Positions 26,488-35,455 of a DNA stretch of 64,000 nt are shown here, in pieces. Under the pieces are notes generated by a model, which searched no databases, was not told the DNA's origin, and was given only the letters and a program-made list of their open reading frames with translations. A program made the translations under genes and the position numbers. Position 1 is the stretch's first letter. Every line of letters starts with the position of its first letter. The DNA comes from Paenibacillus sp. 481 (lineage in GTDB: Bacteria; Bacillota; Bacilli; Paenibacillales; Paenibacillaceae), in NCBI RefSeq assembly GCF_021223605.1, contig NZ_CP075175.1:124001-188000 (forward strand), written 5' to 3'.

Positions 26488-27159
26488 TCAACTAACTCCC
26501 ATTTCCGTTACCGTCCCATCGGCATAACCAACGATAACTTGCTGCACCATACCGACGAACAACCCGTTATCCACGACTCCAGGAATCAAATTCAACTGCT
26601 GATTCAACTGCTTCGCATTCGCAATTTCTTGAAAATAACAATCGACAATTAAATTACCGTTATCCGTCACAAACTCGCGCCCATGAACCGATCGAACGTT
26701 AACCTCGCCCGCCAGCTCTGTTAGCTTATTTATCGTCAGATTCGCAGCAAACGGTACGATTTCAACAGGCAACGGGAACTTGCCCAGCTTATTCACAAGC
26801 TTCGATTCATCTACAATCACGATAAATTGCTTACTATTGGCAGCCAGCACCTTTTCCCGTAACAGGGCGCCCCCACCACCTTTAATGAGGTTTAGCTCCG
26901 TATCGACTTCGTCAGCACCATCAATCGAGATGTCTATTTCATCAATTTGTGAAAAAGGTACAATGGGGATGCCTAATTCGAGCGCCAAGCGTTCCGATTG
27001 CTCGGAGCTTGCCACCGCGCGTATATGTAGCCCCGCATGAACTCGCTCAGCTATTTTGTGTATAGCCCAATACGCTGTCGAGCCTGTTCCCAGACCGACT
27101 ACCATTCCGTCTTGTATATATGCAACTGCCTTTTCCGCAGCAAGCTGTTTAGCATTCAT
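26488..27159 (-). CDS. rpiA: Ribose-5-phosphate isomerase A
   Basis: 223 residues. All RpiA signatures are present: G-L-G-T-G-S-T-A (residues 22-29), D-G-A-D-E-V-D (80-86) with catalytic Asp/Glu, and K-G-G-G-G-A-L-L-R-E-K (93-103). Interconverts ribose-5-phosphate and ribulose-5-phosphate in the pentose phosphate pathway. AAGGTGAG precedes ATG 27159. It stands alone; the next gene upstream on this strand is the DUF3221 protein, separated by 47 bases. Confidence 0.96.
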   Translation of the reverse strand: MNAKQLAAEKAVAYIQDGMVVGLGTGSTAYWAIHKIAERVHAGLHIRAVASSEQSERLALELGIPIVPFSQIDEIDISIDGADEVDTELNLIKGGGGALLREKVLAANSKQFIVIVDESKLVNKLGKFPLPVEIVPFAANLTINKLTELAGEVNVRSVHGREFVTDNGNLIVDCYFQEIANAKQLNQQLNLIPGVVDNGLFVGMVQQVIVGYADGTVTEMGVS

Positions 27160-27206
27160 TCTGACTCACCTTAATTCTATAAAGTATAGTGTTACCCTGC
27201 GTACGA

Positions 27207-27533
27207 TTAAGTTTCCCACATTCTTGTTCGTTCTACAAGTTCATACAAGGTTGCGACTGCTTGAGCTGGATATGACTCCTCAACCTGCTCGAACCATACT
27301 TTCACAATATCACCTAGCTTATATTTTTCACAATCCACTCCACTGATCCAGTACGCCTCGGGATATTGGGCAGCTTTATGTAGCAAATCATCTATGCTCA
27401 TATGCATATTTTCCACATTTAAACCTTGTACCACTAATATCCGATTGCTCGATTTTTCTATTTTAAAAATGATCCCTTCCACATTCGACTCCACGTCCGC
27501 TCCACATTTTCGCTTTCTTTCCGATTGCTTCAT
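27207..27533 (-). CDS. DUF3221-like protein
   Basis: About 108 residues. V-E-G-I-I-F-K-I-E-K-S-S-N-R-I-L-V-V-Q-G and K-L-G-D-I-V-K-V-W-F follow the DUF3221 pattern of a small OB-like beta-barrel. Family members are often lipoproteins, but this one has a charged N-terminus and no signal, so it may be cytoplasmic. ATG 27533 follows AGGTGAT; a GTG four codons earlier overlaps that site. Divergent from the germination operon. Confidence 0.7.
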   Translation of the reverse strand: MKQSERKRKCGADVESNVEGIIFKIEKSSNRILVVQGLNVENMHMSIDDLLHKAAQYPEAYWISGVDCEKYKLGDIVKVWFEQVEESYPAQAVATLYELVERTRMWET

Positions 27534-27693
27534 CGGTTGGATCACCTCATCTCTGCTTGTTTGAAATATTCGCTATTTCGAGTAAATCCCCTCCCATTTC
27601 AGTCCTTTTATTAGGGAGGCAAGCGCCGCGTTCGGCATCTGATGAATAAGAACATTCGTTATGTCAGACATTATTTGGAGGGAGGTGCAATGG

Positions 27694-29229
27694 ATGCCTG
27701 AACAGCCAGACGATAACGATACGCCCGAACATACCCAGTTAAGCGTTCATGTTGCGGATAACAAAAAGATGTTGGCTCATCTATTTCGCAATAACGCGAA
27801 CTTTGTTGTGCGCGAACTGGGCGTGAAACAAGGGGAGGCTGCTAGTTGTGTGGCTTATTTGAATACGCTGATTGATGAAAAATATGTAAACGAGCAGCTG
27901 CTACATTTGACCGAGCTGACGGCAGACGACAGCCATATGTCAGACAGCGACCGCAAGTCGGCCGTACTCTCATTTTTGTCAGCAATGGGCAGTGTCGAGC
28001 GACTTTCAACCCCTCATGAAATGACGGCATACCTATTGGAGGCTGGCTTTATCTGTTGTATAGAGGGGGAACTAGAAGCTTTCGGCGTGCAAATTCCAGG
28101 CTATAAGACGCGATCAATTGAAGAGTCGAAAATAGAACCTGTCGTGCGCGGGCCTAGGGAAGCATTCACCGAACAGATTCAAACGAATCTCTCTATGGTG
28201 TATCGTCGCTTAAAATCTGTTGATTTACACGCCGTCAAATACAAAATCGGCAGTAACAGTAAAACAGAGGTGCAAGCGTTATACTTGCAACACCTCGTCA
28301 ATCGTGAGGTGCTCACCGAGTTGGAGCGTCGGATGAAGCTGGTGAAGCTGGATGCTCTGATCGAAAGCGCTCAGCTTGAAGAAGTGATCCAAGATCACGT
28401 CTATAGCCCCTTCCCGCAAATTGCGCTCTCGGAACGACCCGATCGCATTGTGGCCGCACTTAATGAAGGCCGAATTGTGCTGCTTGTGGATGGGACACCT
28501 TCAGCGTTAATCGTCCCCTCGGTGTTCACCGATTTTTTACAAGCAAGTGAAGATTACTATGAGCGTTACATCTTTGCCAACTTAACGCGCGCGTTGCGCC
28601 TGATCGCTTTAGTCATTTCCTTACTTGGGCCATCGTTATATATTGCGTTGACCACCTTCCATCAGGAAATGCTGCCGACACCGCTGCTGCTTACGTTTAC
28701 TGCGGCTAAAGCAGGCGTACCTTTTCCTACCTTTATTGAAGCGCTCATTATGGAAATCGCGTTTGAACTGCTGCGTGAAGCGGGCGTCCGCTTACCACGC
28801 ACGGTAGGGCAAACGATTAGTATTGTTGGAGCGCTCATTATCGGCGAAGCAGCCGTCCAATCAGGAATCGTGTCCAGACCGATGGTTATTGTCGTCGCAA
28901 CGACCGGGATTGCCTCTTTTGCGATTCCTGCTTTTAATGCAGCCATTGCGTTTCGTATTCTGCGATTTCCGTTTATGTTCGTGTCCGCTTCACTTGGGGT
29001 GTTCGGCGTTGCCTTGTGCGCCTTATTTTTGCTGCTGCATCTAAGCTCACTGCGCTCATTCGGCATTCCATTTCTTTCGCCCATTGCACCTGTGCGTTGG
29101 AAGAGCTGGCTCAATGATATATTTGTATTTCCTTATCCATTACGTAAATCCAAACATATTCCTTCACCGTTTTCGGATATTCATACCGAAGAAACGGTCC
29201 ATTTTCAAAAAGAAGAGGAGTCTTCATGA
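27694..29229 (+). CDS. Spore germination protein, GerA (A subunit) family
   Basis: About 511 residues. A cytosolic N-terminal half is followed by about five membrane helices from residue ~280; hallmark blocks are R-R-L-K-S-V-D-L-H-A, A-L-N-E-G-R-I-V-L-L-V-D-G-T-P, and L-P-R-T-V-G-Q-T-I-S-I-V-G-A-L-I-I-G-E-A-A-V. A subunits bind the germinant with B and C and act in the spore inner membrane. ATG 27694 has GGAGG nine bases upstream; an ATG at 27661 contains that site within its coding sequence. First gene of an A-C-D-B operon. The cognate germinant cannot be told. Confidence 0.94.
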   Translation: MPEQPDDNDTPEHTQLSVHVADNKKMLAHLFRNNANFVVRELGVKQGEAASCVAYLNTLIDEKYVNEQLLHLTELTADDSHMSDSDRKSAVLSFLSAMGSVERLSTPHEMTAYLLEAGFICCIEGELEAFGVQIPGYKTRSIEESKIEPVVRGPREAFTEQIQTNLSMVYRRLKSVDLHAVKYKIGSNSKTEVQALYLQHLVNREVLTELERRMKLVKLDALIESAQLEEVIQDHVYSPFPQIALSERPDRIVAALNEGRIVLLVDGTPSALIVPSVFTDFLQASEDYYERYIFANLTRALRLIALVISLLGPSLYIALTTFHQEMLPTPLLLTFTAAKAGVPFPTFIEALIMEIAFELLREAGVRLPRTVGQTISIVGALIIGEAAVQSGIVSRPMVIVVATTGIASFAIPAFNAAIAFRILRFPFMFVSASLGVFGVALCALFLLLHLSSLRSFGIPFLSPIAPVRWKSWLNDIFVFPYPLRKSKHIPSPFSDIHTEETVHFQKEEESS

Positions 29230-30386
29230 TGTTTCGTTGCAGTTGGAGCCTTAAACTCGCTTTGTGCCTTTGCTTATTCGTTGTGGGGCCAGGCTGTTCC
29301 CTCGATGTGCGGGAGTTAGATGAGGTTTCGATTGTCATGGCAACGGGGATTGATTGGGATGCCAATACGAACAAACATCGTATCATCGTATATGCGCTGC
29401 AACCTGCCAGTAAAGGCTCGAGTGCCCAGAGCAATGGGCTTATGGAATGGCTGGGCGCAGGTAATGGAAATTCTGTGATGGAAAGCGCGCAGAGCTTACG
29501 CAATCGCGCCAGCAAAAAGCTGTTTTGGTTTCATAATCGTATTTTTGTAATCGGCAAAGAAGCCGCACAGCATTCGCTACCTGAAATTGTTGACTTTTTG
29601 CAGCGCAATCGTGAAATTCGTAACACAAGCCTCATGCTCGTTAGCGACGGGACAGCGGAACAAATGCTGAAAGTTCGGCCCGAAACGAAAGATCTATTAG
29701 TAAACGAACTGTTCGGTATGATTCGCAATCAGGATGAAACCGGGAAAAGCCTCGGCATTTCGGTTAAAGATATGATTAATCGGAATGCCAACGCAACGCA
29801 GGGCTTTTTAACAGGCCGATTAGTGGCCTATCAGCCTAAAGAAAAGTCAGAAGATGTGCTCGCGCTTGAAGGAACATCTATTTTAAGAAACGGCAAATTT
29901 ATTGGCTGGCTAAATAGTGAGGAAACGGCCGTGGCTCGCTTGTTGACGGATAGGGATACCGATAAAGTCCAATTCACGTGCGTCATCAAAGACGGCGCCA
30001 AACCATTCGGGGCGATAACGTCATTGTCAACGATTAAATCAAGAAGCATCCGACCCTATTTTGTGCGCAACCGCCCACATATCGATATTGATTTTGATCT
30101 GTTGTGCCAAATTAATGAAATCGCCAACAAACATACGCTTAGCCAGCAAGACATTTCCACGCTAGAGCAACATATTGAAACTTATGTCCAGCAGCAAGTA
30201 ACGGCCATCATTAAAAAAGCACAACAACAGACAAGGGTCGATTATTTGGGCTTTAGCGAACAATTTTATAAGCATCATCCGACGAAGTGGAACCAGTTAA
30301 AATCGAATTGGGACGACGTATTTGCCACGATGCCTGTCCATGTAAACGTCGATCTTACGATATGGAACACGGGAACCATTGATTAA
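29226..30386 (+). CDS. Ger(x)C family germination lipoprotein (C subunit)
   Basis: 386 residues. A short hydrophobic leader ends V-G-P-G-C, with Cys24 as lipidation site; next comes L-D-V-R-E-L-D-E-V-S-I-V-M-A-T-G-I-D-W-D, the standard GerC start (R-E-L-x-x-x). H-N-R-I-F-V-I-G-K-E and Y-K-H-H-P-T-K-W are further family blocks. It is anchored to the outer face of the spore inner membrane and is needed for receptor function. The start overlaps the A-subunit stop by four bases. Confidence 0.94.
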   Translation: MMFRCSWSLKLALCLCLFVVGPGCSLDVRELDEVSIVMATGIDWDANTNKHRIIVYALQPASKGSSAQSNGLMEWLGAGNGNSVMESAQSLRNRASKKLFWFHNRIFVIGKEAAQHSLPEIVDFLQRNREIRNTSLMLVSDGTAEQMLKVRPETKDLLVNELFGMIRNQDETGKSLGISVKDMINRNANATQGFLTGRLVAYQPKEKSEDVLALEGTSILRNGKFIGWLNSEETAVARLLTDRDTDKVQFTCVIKDGAKPFGAITSLSTIKSRSIRPYFVRNRPHIDIDFDLLCQINEIANKHTLSQQDISTLEQHIETYVQQQVTAIIKKAQQQTRVDYLGFSEQFYKHHPTKWNQLKSNWDDVFATMPVHVNVDLTIWNTGTID

Positions 30387-30414
30387 CGATGATGAAATGG
30401 AACGGAGGAAGCAC

Positions 30415-30654
30415 ATGAGCCTGCTATGCGTGCTATTAGCTATTTTTATCGCCTACTCGTGCTGGAGCATTCCCTTTTTGCTGCGAAAACAAGAACGTCG
30501 AACCGCACAAATCGTAGCCGTCTTCTCGATTATGGGGATCGTGTATATGCTTGCGATCATTGCGGACTTTCCTGTCCCAACTCCAGAGAAAGCCGATCGC
30601 CTTATGTATCAAGCGGTATCCGATTTCATCATTCATCAGACATTAGGACTTTGA
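30415..30654 (+). CDS. Small two-helix membrane protein, D-type germination receptor subunit
   Basis: About 79 residues with two hydrophobic segments (L-L-C-V-L-L-A-I-F-I-A-Y and V-F-S-I-M-G-I-V-Y-M-L-A). Germination operons in Bacillus sometimes carry a short two-helix D gene whose product modulates receptor activity (for example GerKD, GerUD). Position between C and B fits. ATG 30415 is set by CGGAGGAAG; an earlier in-frame ATG at 30379 lies inside the C gene. Assignment rests on size, topology and context. Confidence 0.72.
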   Translation: MSLLCVLLAIFIAYSCWSIPFLLRKQERRTAQIVAVFSIMGIVYMLAIIADFPVPTPEKADRLMYQAVSDFIIHQTLGL

Positions 30655-30676
30655 ACGATAAGGAGTTATACAGCAC

Positions 30677-31789
30677 ATGGTGGAACGTATTCACATCTCA
30701 GCGTTACAGCTCGGATATCTCATTTTTTCATTTTTGTCTGGATTTTCCACGTTATATTTACTTCAGCTTAAAATTATTGATGCCGATGCCTGGATGTCCA
30801 TTTTATTCGGTACATGTGGTGGAATCGTCTTGGCGGCGATGCTTATTTATATTCAAACCCAATACCCGGGAAGGCAAATTTTCGATTATTCCGAACAAAT
30901 TGTCGGCAAGTGGCTCGCCAAATTGTTTACTTTATGGTTGGTCTATTACACAGCGCAGCTTTGTATTCTTTCGAGCAAAGCGTTAACCGCTTTTTATTCG
31001 ACAGCAATCATGCCACGCACGCCGAGCTATGTATTTAGCGTATCTATCTTTATTGTGTCGACTTACGCCGTTTATTTAGGGATTGAAGCAATTGCAAGAG
31101 CTGTACAAGTCGTATTACCGGTAACGGTCATTTCGTTGCTCATCCTAAACTTATTAATTTTCAAAATTGTGGACACGAACCCGTTTCTGCCCGCTTTTCA
31201 AAGCAAATTCAATGAAATCGTCTACGCCACTTTGTTCAGCTTTGCATTTCCGTTCAGTAAAATCATTGTCTTTGCCGCTTTATTTGGTTATGTGAAGCAT
31301 CAAAAAAAGTTAATACGCAGTTCGATTCTTGCTTTGCTATTATCAGGAGTTTATTTATTTGCGGCTACTTATTTAACACTGGGGTCAGTCGGCGCTTATT
31401 TGTCCTCGATCAAAACGTATCCGTACTTCACCTCACTAAGCATGATTAGAATCGGAGATGACATTGAACGCTTTGAAATTAGCGCGATCGGGTTCTGGAC
31501 GATGTTTGTCATATTTGAGGTCATTATTGCTCAATACGTGGTTGTGAAGGGGTTGCGCTACTTATTTGCGCTTAAACAATCAAAGTGGCTTAATGTACCC
31601 ATCGCTCTACTGCTGTTTGCAATAAGCGAAAAAAGCTTTTCCCAAAGCTCTACTGATATTGTCGATTTTGAATATACGATACTCCCATTTGCTGCGGTCA
31701 TACCGACGATTGTAATTCCGATTGTGTTGTTCCTTGTCACGCTAGTCAAAAAGGGATTACATGCAAAATCAACAAAGACTGGAAACTAA
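30677..31789 (+). CDS. GerB family spore germination permease (B subunit)
   Basis: 370 residues and ten predicted membrane helices, APC-superfamily fold. I-S-A-L-Q-L-G-Y-L-I-F-S-F-L-S-G-F-S-T at the start and F-A-F-P-F-S-K-I-I-V-F-A (the usual P-F-x-E/K helix) are typical. B subunits carry the germinant pocket. AAGGAG precedes ATG 30677. Last gene of the operon. Having B last, after C and D, is less common than the A-B-C order. Confidence 0.93.
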   Translation: MVERIHISALQLGYLIFSFLSGFSTLYLLQLKIIDADAWMSILFGTCGGIVLAAMLIYIQTQYPGRQIFDYSEQIVGKWLAKLFTLWLVYYTAQLCILSSKALTAFYSTAIMPRTPSYVFSVSIFIVSTYAVYLGIEAIARAVQVVLPVTVISLLILNLLIFKIVDTNPFLPAFQSKFNEIVYATLFSFAFPFSKIIVFAALFGYVKHQKKLIRSSILALLLSGVYLFAATYLTLGSVGAYLSSIKTYPYFTSLSMIRIGDDIERFEISAIGFWTMFVIFEVIIAQYVVVKGLRYLFALKQSKWLNVPIALLLFAISEKSFSQSSTDIVDFEYTILPFAAVIPTIVIPIVLFLVTLVKKGLHAKSTKTGN

Positions 31790-31808
31790 TAGATAGGTCT
31801 TGTGCCGT

Positions 31809-31916
31809 TTACATCGTTCCAGTCTCCGTGTTTGTCGTGACTTTAGAATCAGATACACCTAATAATGGAGGGATTAATCCGATAATATTACGTTCTAACA
31901 TCCATTTGGCCTCCAT
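31809..31916 (-). CDS. Possible 35-residue peptide downstream of the Spo0E-like gene
   Basis: An open frame starting M-E-A-K-W-M-L-E-R-N-I-I-G-L-I-P-P-L-L-G and ending T-E-T-G-T-M. Composition looks protein-like, and AAAGG lies ten bases before the ATG. It begins 37 bases after the Spo0E-like stop on the same strand, so it could be co-transcribed. I know no family for it; it may also be a remnant. Confidence 0.3.
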   Translation of the reverse strand: MEAKWMLERNIIGLIPPLLGVSDSKVTTNTETGTM

Positions 31917-31953
31917 GCTAGCATCGCCTTTGGCAAAGAGCTTTCACCCCAGC

Positions 31954-32148
31954 TCACTTCCTCCCTTTTTTAGATTGTTTCTGTTGAGATTCTAAAATAT
32001 AAATGTCTAGTGCTTGGCTTAATTGGACCACTGGTCCAGCCGTAAAACTGTTATATTCGCTCACCGCATTCGCTAACTGACTTCTAAGGCTATCAATCTT
32101 ATACCTTAATACGTCCTCACCATCGCTCGCATAATGCAACAAACACAT
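31954..32148 (-). CDS. Spo0E-family aspartyl-phosphate phosphatase
   Basis: 64 residues. The Spo0E signature is visible in the C-terminal half: L-R-S-Q-L, then V-V-Q-L-S-Q-A-L-D-I-Y-I-L, i.e. the S-x-x-L-D motif that contacts Spo0A. Members dephosphorylate Spo0A-P and hold back sporulation. Size is right for a two-helix protein. GGGGTGG lies eight bases before ATG 32148. Lysine-rich tail. Lies next to germination genes and an XRE-TPR regulator. Confidence 0.8.
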   Translation of the reverse strand: MCLLHYASDGEDVLRYKIDSLRSQLANAVSEYNSFTAGPVVQLSQALDIYILESQQKQSKKGRK

Positions 32149-32406
32149 CGCTTTTCCACCCCACTTCTACAACAATCATTTTACAAATTTCACCCATAAA
32201 ATGGTTCTTGAAGGAATCATAGCATAACTTACATAGAATTCTGTCGTAAATTCTACAGATGTAATATTTTATAATTTTTTGAAAAAGAAAAGACGCCACG
32301 GCGTCTTAAATAGGTTCTCGATGAACGGTATTTTAAGTCTGCCTGCACAACATAGAGCGCGGGTAGGGAATGACTAGGCGTCCTGTGCAACCACCTCACC
32401 CCCTAC
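32149..32406 (-). other. Intergenic stretch with a terminator
   Basis: Holds the terminator at 32290-32307 plus AT-rich promoter-like DNA before the Spo0E-like gene. I searched both strands for a Phr-like peptide gene paired with the XRE-TPR regulator and saw no convincing one. Confidence 0.4.
32285..32308 (-). terminator. Terminator of the XRE-TPR regulator gene
   Basis: Minus strand AAGACGCC-GT-GGCGTCTT then TTCTTTTTC; ~100 bases after the gene end. Confidence 0.7.
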
Positions 32407-33705
32407 TTAAATGGCTTTGTTAATACTTAATAAGGTTAGTGCCCGATGTAGGATTTGAATCGCTTTATGACTGAGGTTAGCTGATTCACTTGCTGCATGT
32501 GTAATATAAGATAAACTTTCGAAGGCTTTCTTCTCTAGTGAGATCTGCGCATATTCGGAAGAACTTCTGAAGTAGTATTCAAATGCTTGGTCAACATCAC
32601 CGTTATGTAACCATACGTTTCCTGTGAGCATATAGAAGTAAGCCAATCTCGCACGCCGCTCAGGTGACAAGTGCTCGCCTTCCATTGAAGCCTTGATCTC
32701 TGCTTCATACTGCAACAGACGTATTGCAGATTCAAAGTCTTGTTTGGCCATATAAAAATCCATCAATTCGATAACCGCGTACACGAGATTGTAGGAAGAC
32801 GGGCTTGTTAAATACTGCTCTAACTGACGAATTCCTTTGTCTATGTCCCCTGTTCTTCCACTAATTCCACCATTAACAAGCTTAATACTATCCGTAATGT
32901 GCAGAAAATGATATTTACTGCACTCATTCAAATAACGACGGCTCATTTCATACTGACCTAGATAGTAGTAGGCGTTGCACAGATTAAAGATCGCGTTGGC
33001 TTTGCGCTCCCCTTTGCGTGCATCATGTTTAACGACGAATTTGCTTAGTTGAATCGATTCAGCATAGTCCATCAAACTAAATGCATGCACAGCTAACTGC
33101 TCATGCAAGGTCAGTTGATCTTCCATCGTTAAGAAATTAGCGTAGCTAAGCACGGCTTTGCCTGTATGGAAAGTTGATTCCAAGTTAGAAAAATCATTGC
33201 GTACAATTAAGTAATGTTGGTATAAGCCTTGCGCGATAAAAGGCATAATACCGTGGCTGCGAGCGTGTTCAACCATACAGTTGTATAGGGCAAGCTTAAT
33301 CGTGGTATCTTCTACTGAGAGCGTTGTTGCTGTGAATAATTGTTCCATTAATTCAAAGCTGTCTCCTTGCGGTGAATTCAGAAACTGAGTTGCAATATGA
33401 AGAATGACGGATAGATCCGTGGTGACTTTAACCGATTCTTGTAGAAGTGCAAAAAGTATGTAGGGCTTATATTCGTTCTTGATATAAAGTGGGACGTATA
33501 TATCAAACGGAATGTTCAAACTTGTAGCTATGGCCTTAATCGTCTTAATGTCAGAGTGCTTCGTCTCTCCGCTTTCAATTCGTGAAATACTCGCTGTCGT
33601 AATCCCCGACATTTCCTGCACTTGTGATTGGGTTAAAAAGGAATCTAGTCTGTATTTCTTGATGAGGTCGCCAAGAGTCATGGATTGCATCGACGCCGTC
33701 GGCAT
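32407..33705 (-). CDS. XRE helix-turn-helix regulator with C-terminal TPR-like repeats (RRNPP-like)
   Basis: About 432 residues. The N-terminal 70 are an XRE domain (L-T-Q-S-Q-V-Q-E-M-S-G-I-T-T-A-S-I-S-R-I-E-S-G-E-T-K); the rest is all-helical with repeated N-A-I-F-N-L-C-N-A-Y-Y-Y-L-G-Q-Y and L-M-D-F-Y-M-A-K-Q-D-F-E-S-A patterns typical of tetratricopeptide repeats. Length and layout match PlcR/NprR-type regulators controlled by small peptides. ATG 33705 follows AAGGAGGG. No signal-peptide gene is obvious nearby, so the ligand is unknown. Confidence 0.78.
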   Translation of the reverse strand: MPTASMQSMTLGDLIKKYRLDSFLTQSQVQEMSGITTASISRIESGETKHSDIKTIKAIATSLNIPFDIYVPLYIKNEYKPYILFALLQESVKVTTDLSVILHIATQFLNSPQGDSFELMEQLFTATTLSVEDTTIKLALYNCMVEHARSHGIMPFIAQGLYQHYLIVRNDFSNLESTFHTGKAVLSYANFLTMEDQLTLHEQLAVHAFSLMDYAESIQLSKFVVKHDARKGERKANAIFNLCNAYYYLGQYEMSRRYLNECSKYHFLHITDSIKLVNGGISGRTGDIDKGIRQLEQYLTSPSSYNLVYAVIELMDFYMAKQDFESAIRLLQYEAEIKASMEGEHLSPERRARLAYFYMLTGNVWLHNGDVDQAFEYYFRSSSEYAQISLEKKAFESLSYITHAASESANLSHKAIQILHRALTLLSINKAI

Positions 33706-34018
33706 ACTCCAACCCTCCTTATGCTTAATTATCACTTCTTGCTCTTAATTATGTTCGGCAAGATCAATATTTCCCCTTCTTTTTTACAAAAAATGAGTCC
33801 TCGGTTCTACCTCTTGAAATCTTTGTCGGTATTCCATAAGAGAAAATGAAGATATTTGTCGGTTATACAGTGTGAAGGCAACGATACAGCTTACTCACCT
33901 GTTCGTCGCCCTTCTTCAGCTGCAATATAACGCTTATTCCTGCTTTTTTTCGAAAAAAGGCTTCACATCGATTGGAAATTGTGACGGCTCCACGTTCATA
34001 TTTTCCACATCGAACGTC
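33706..34018. other. Intergenic stretch, 313 bases
   Basis: No convincing gene. On the minus strand a 21-codon frame (33934-33999, M-N-V-E-P-S-Q-F-P-I-D-V-K-P-F-F-E) follows the S41 gene and reads like protein; it could be a remnant. The rest is AT-rich. Confidence 0.3.
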
Positions 34019-34981
34019 TTACGCCTCTAGCAGCTGTTCGCTCTGCTGCTTCGTATCCCGTTTGCTGCGAACGACTCGCAGCGCCTCCTGATACGCCACG
34101 TCGAGCGCATCCTCGCTGCTCACCACCATATCAGGCGTAACCCCAACTTTTTCCCAGTTCGTATTCGTAATGGGGCTAACCGGTCTACCATTTGGAATAA
34201 CGATGCAAATGTCATCCGTCATTCGATGGATCGAACCTGGATGAGCACCGCCTTTTGTTTGCTCGCCTACAATGGTCGCGCGCTTTAGATTTTTCAGGTC
34301 ATACGTAAATTGCTCTGCTGCTGAAAACGTCTTTCCACTTGTTAACACATAAACAGGATTCTCAAGCGGATACTTACGTGAAGGGTGAATCGGAACCGTC
34401 CAAGTTTGAATCGTTTCTACATCGGATCGAGTATAGAACGTTTCCAAATGTGTAGGGTAATCCAGAAGATAACTGCAAATGAAGGCAACGGTGTCGGGAT
34501 ATCCCCCGCCGTTGTTTCGTACATCAATAATTAAGGCATCTGTATGCTGCAAGAGCGTAAACGCGGCCGCAATACTTTCAGACGCATGTGGGGCGGAGGC
34601 AAAACGTCGCAAATCGAGATAGCCGATATTGTCTTCTAGTCTTTCGATACGGTACAGCCCATAATTATGATGCATGGCTTCCGCAAGTTCACGTGCTTCC
34701 TGAGCTGCTTCGTCCTCTTCACTTGCCTCTTTTTTCATAAAATCCGGGGTGCTAATGAGTCTTAAATGCTTATCCTCACTTATGGCCAGCAGCTCTTGAT
34801 TAATGATTAGGAACAACGCTTCCCGCGTTATGTTCGAAAATGAATCTTTGTGCTCGCTTTCTGGTAACTGGATCAGCCGGCTAGCGAGTTGGTCTGCAAC
34901 TTCTGGAAAGATATAAATAGTTTGAATACGTTCAGCCAAACGTGTACATAGATCACTTACTTGTTCGAATTGCAATTCCAT
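34019..34981 (-). CDS. S41 family peptidase (C-terminal processing protease-like)
   Basis: About 320 residues. N-terminal helical domain, then the protease core: G-Y-L-D-L-R-R-F (120-127), I-I-D-V-R-N-N-G-G-G-Y-P (~151-162) and L-T-S-G-K-T-F-S-A-A-E-Q (S220 as nucleophile). No signal peptide and no PDZ domain, so closer to the cytoplasmic or tricorn-like S41 group. ATG 34981 has GGGGGA in front; the frame is open to 35050 without a better site. Substrate unknown. Confidence 0.85.
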   Translation of the reverse strand: MELQFEQVSDLCTRLAERIQTIYIFPEVADQLASRLIQLPESEHKDSFSNITREALFLIINQELLAISEDKHLRLISTPDFMKKEASEEDEAAQEARELAEAMHHNYGLYRIERLEDNIGYLDLRRFASAPHASESIAAAFTLLQHTDALIIDVRNNGGGYPDTVAFICSYLLDYPTHLETFYTRSDVETIQTWTVPIHPSRKYPLENPVYVLTSGKTFSAAEQFTYDLKNLKRATIVGEQTKGGAHPGSIHRMTDDICIVIPNGRPVSPITNTNWEKVGVTPDMVVSSEDALDVAYQEALRVVRSKRDTKQQSEQLLEA

Positions 34982-35455
34982 TGCTTCTTCCCCCATTTTA
35001 AGTATGATCACATGCAATAAAAACAGTTCAATCATACCATTATTATGCATTTCATGCTGCTCCTACTTTGAATAAGGGTGGAAATTGACGCTAAGGGATT
35101 GAGCAGATGATACAATCTCAGCCCTTTCATTTTCGAACGCAAAAGAGAGGACAGCGACCGTGAATAATAACGAGGTGTTTGGTTGCCATAATGCTATTCT
35201 CCCAGCGTTTATGTTCTGTGCTCATTTTTGCACGTGATAGATATGAATATGATGCTCGTTTTTTATTGAAGAAATAAGCAGGTGTTGGGATGAATGTATA
35301 TGACTACTATAGGTTAAAATAGGAGGCTATCTAATCAAAGCAAATGAGGAACCTAGCAAAAATCCTGCAAATAAATAAAAGTCCCGTACCCCAGCGCCTT
35401 GTTAGACTGGGTACGAGACTTCAATGGATTAGGTTAATTTATAATGGACATCAAA
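34982..35455. other. Intergenic stretch, ~470 bases
   Basis: Holds the GH20 terminator (35383-35421) and an imperfect hairpin AAGGGATTGAG / CTCAGCCCTTT near 35090-35130. A 25-codon plus-strand frame with GAGAGGA before GTG (about 35160) is not convincing. Nothing else recognised. Confidence 0.4.
35375..35422 (-). terminator. Terminator of the GH20 gene
   Basis: Minus strand GTCTCGTACCCAG, loop, CTGGGGTACGGGAC, then TTTTATTTATTT. Confidence 0.8.

Noticed and set aside
27546-27693. Sigma-G promoter for the germination operon
   Set aside because: I looked for the -10/-35 pair before the A gene and found only partial matches with wrong spacing.
32308-32406. Possible peptide-signal gene downstream of the XRE-TPR regulator
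   Set aside because: The only frame with a ribosome site is a TTG start that reads through the terminator and lacks a hydrophobic leader.
33934-33999. 21-codon minus-strand frame after the S41 peptidase
   Set aside because: Protein-like wording but too short, with a weak start; possibly a remnant. The oligo-A/T run inside makes frameshifts easy to misread.
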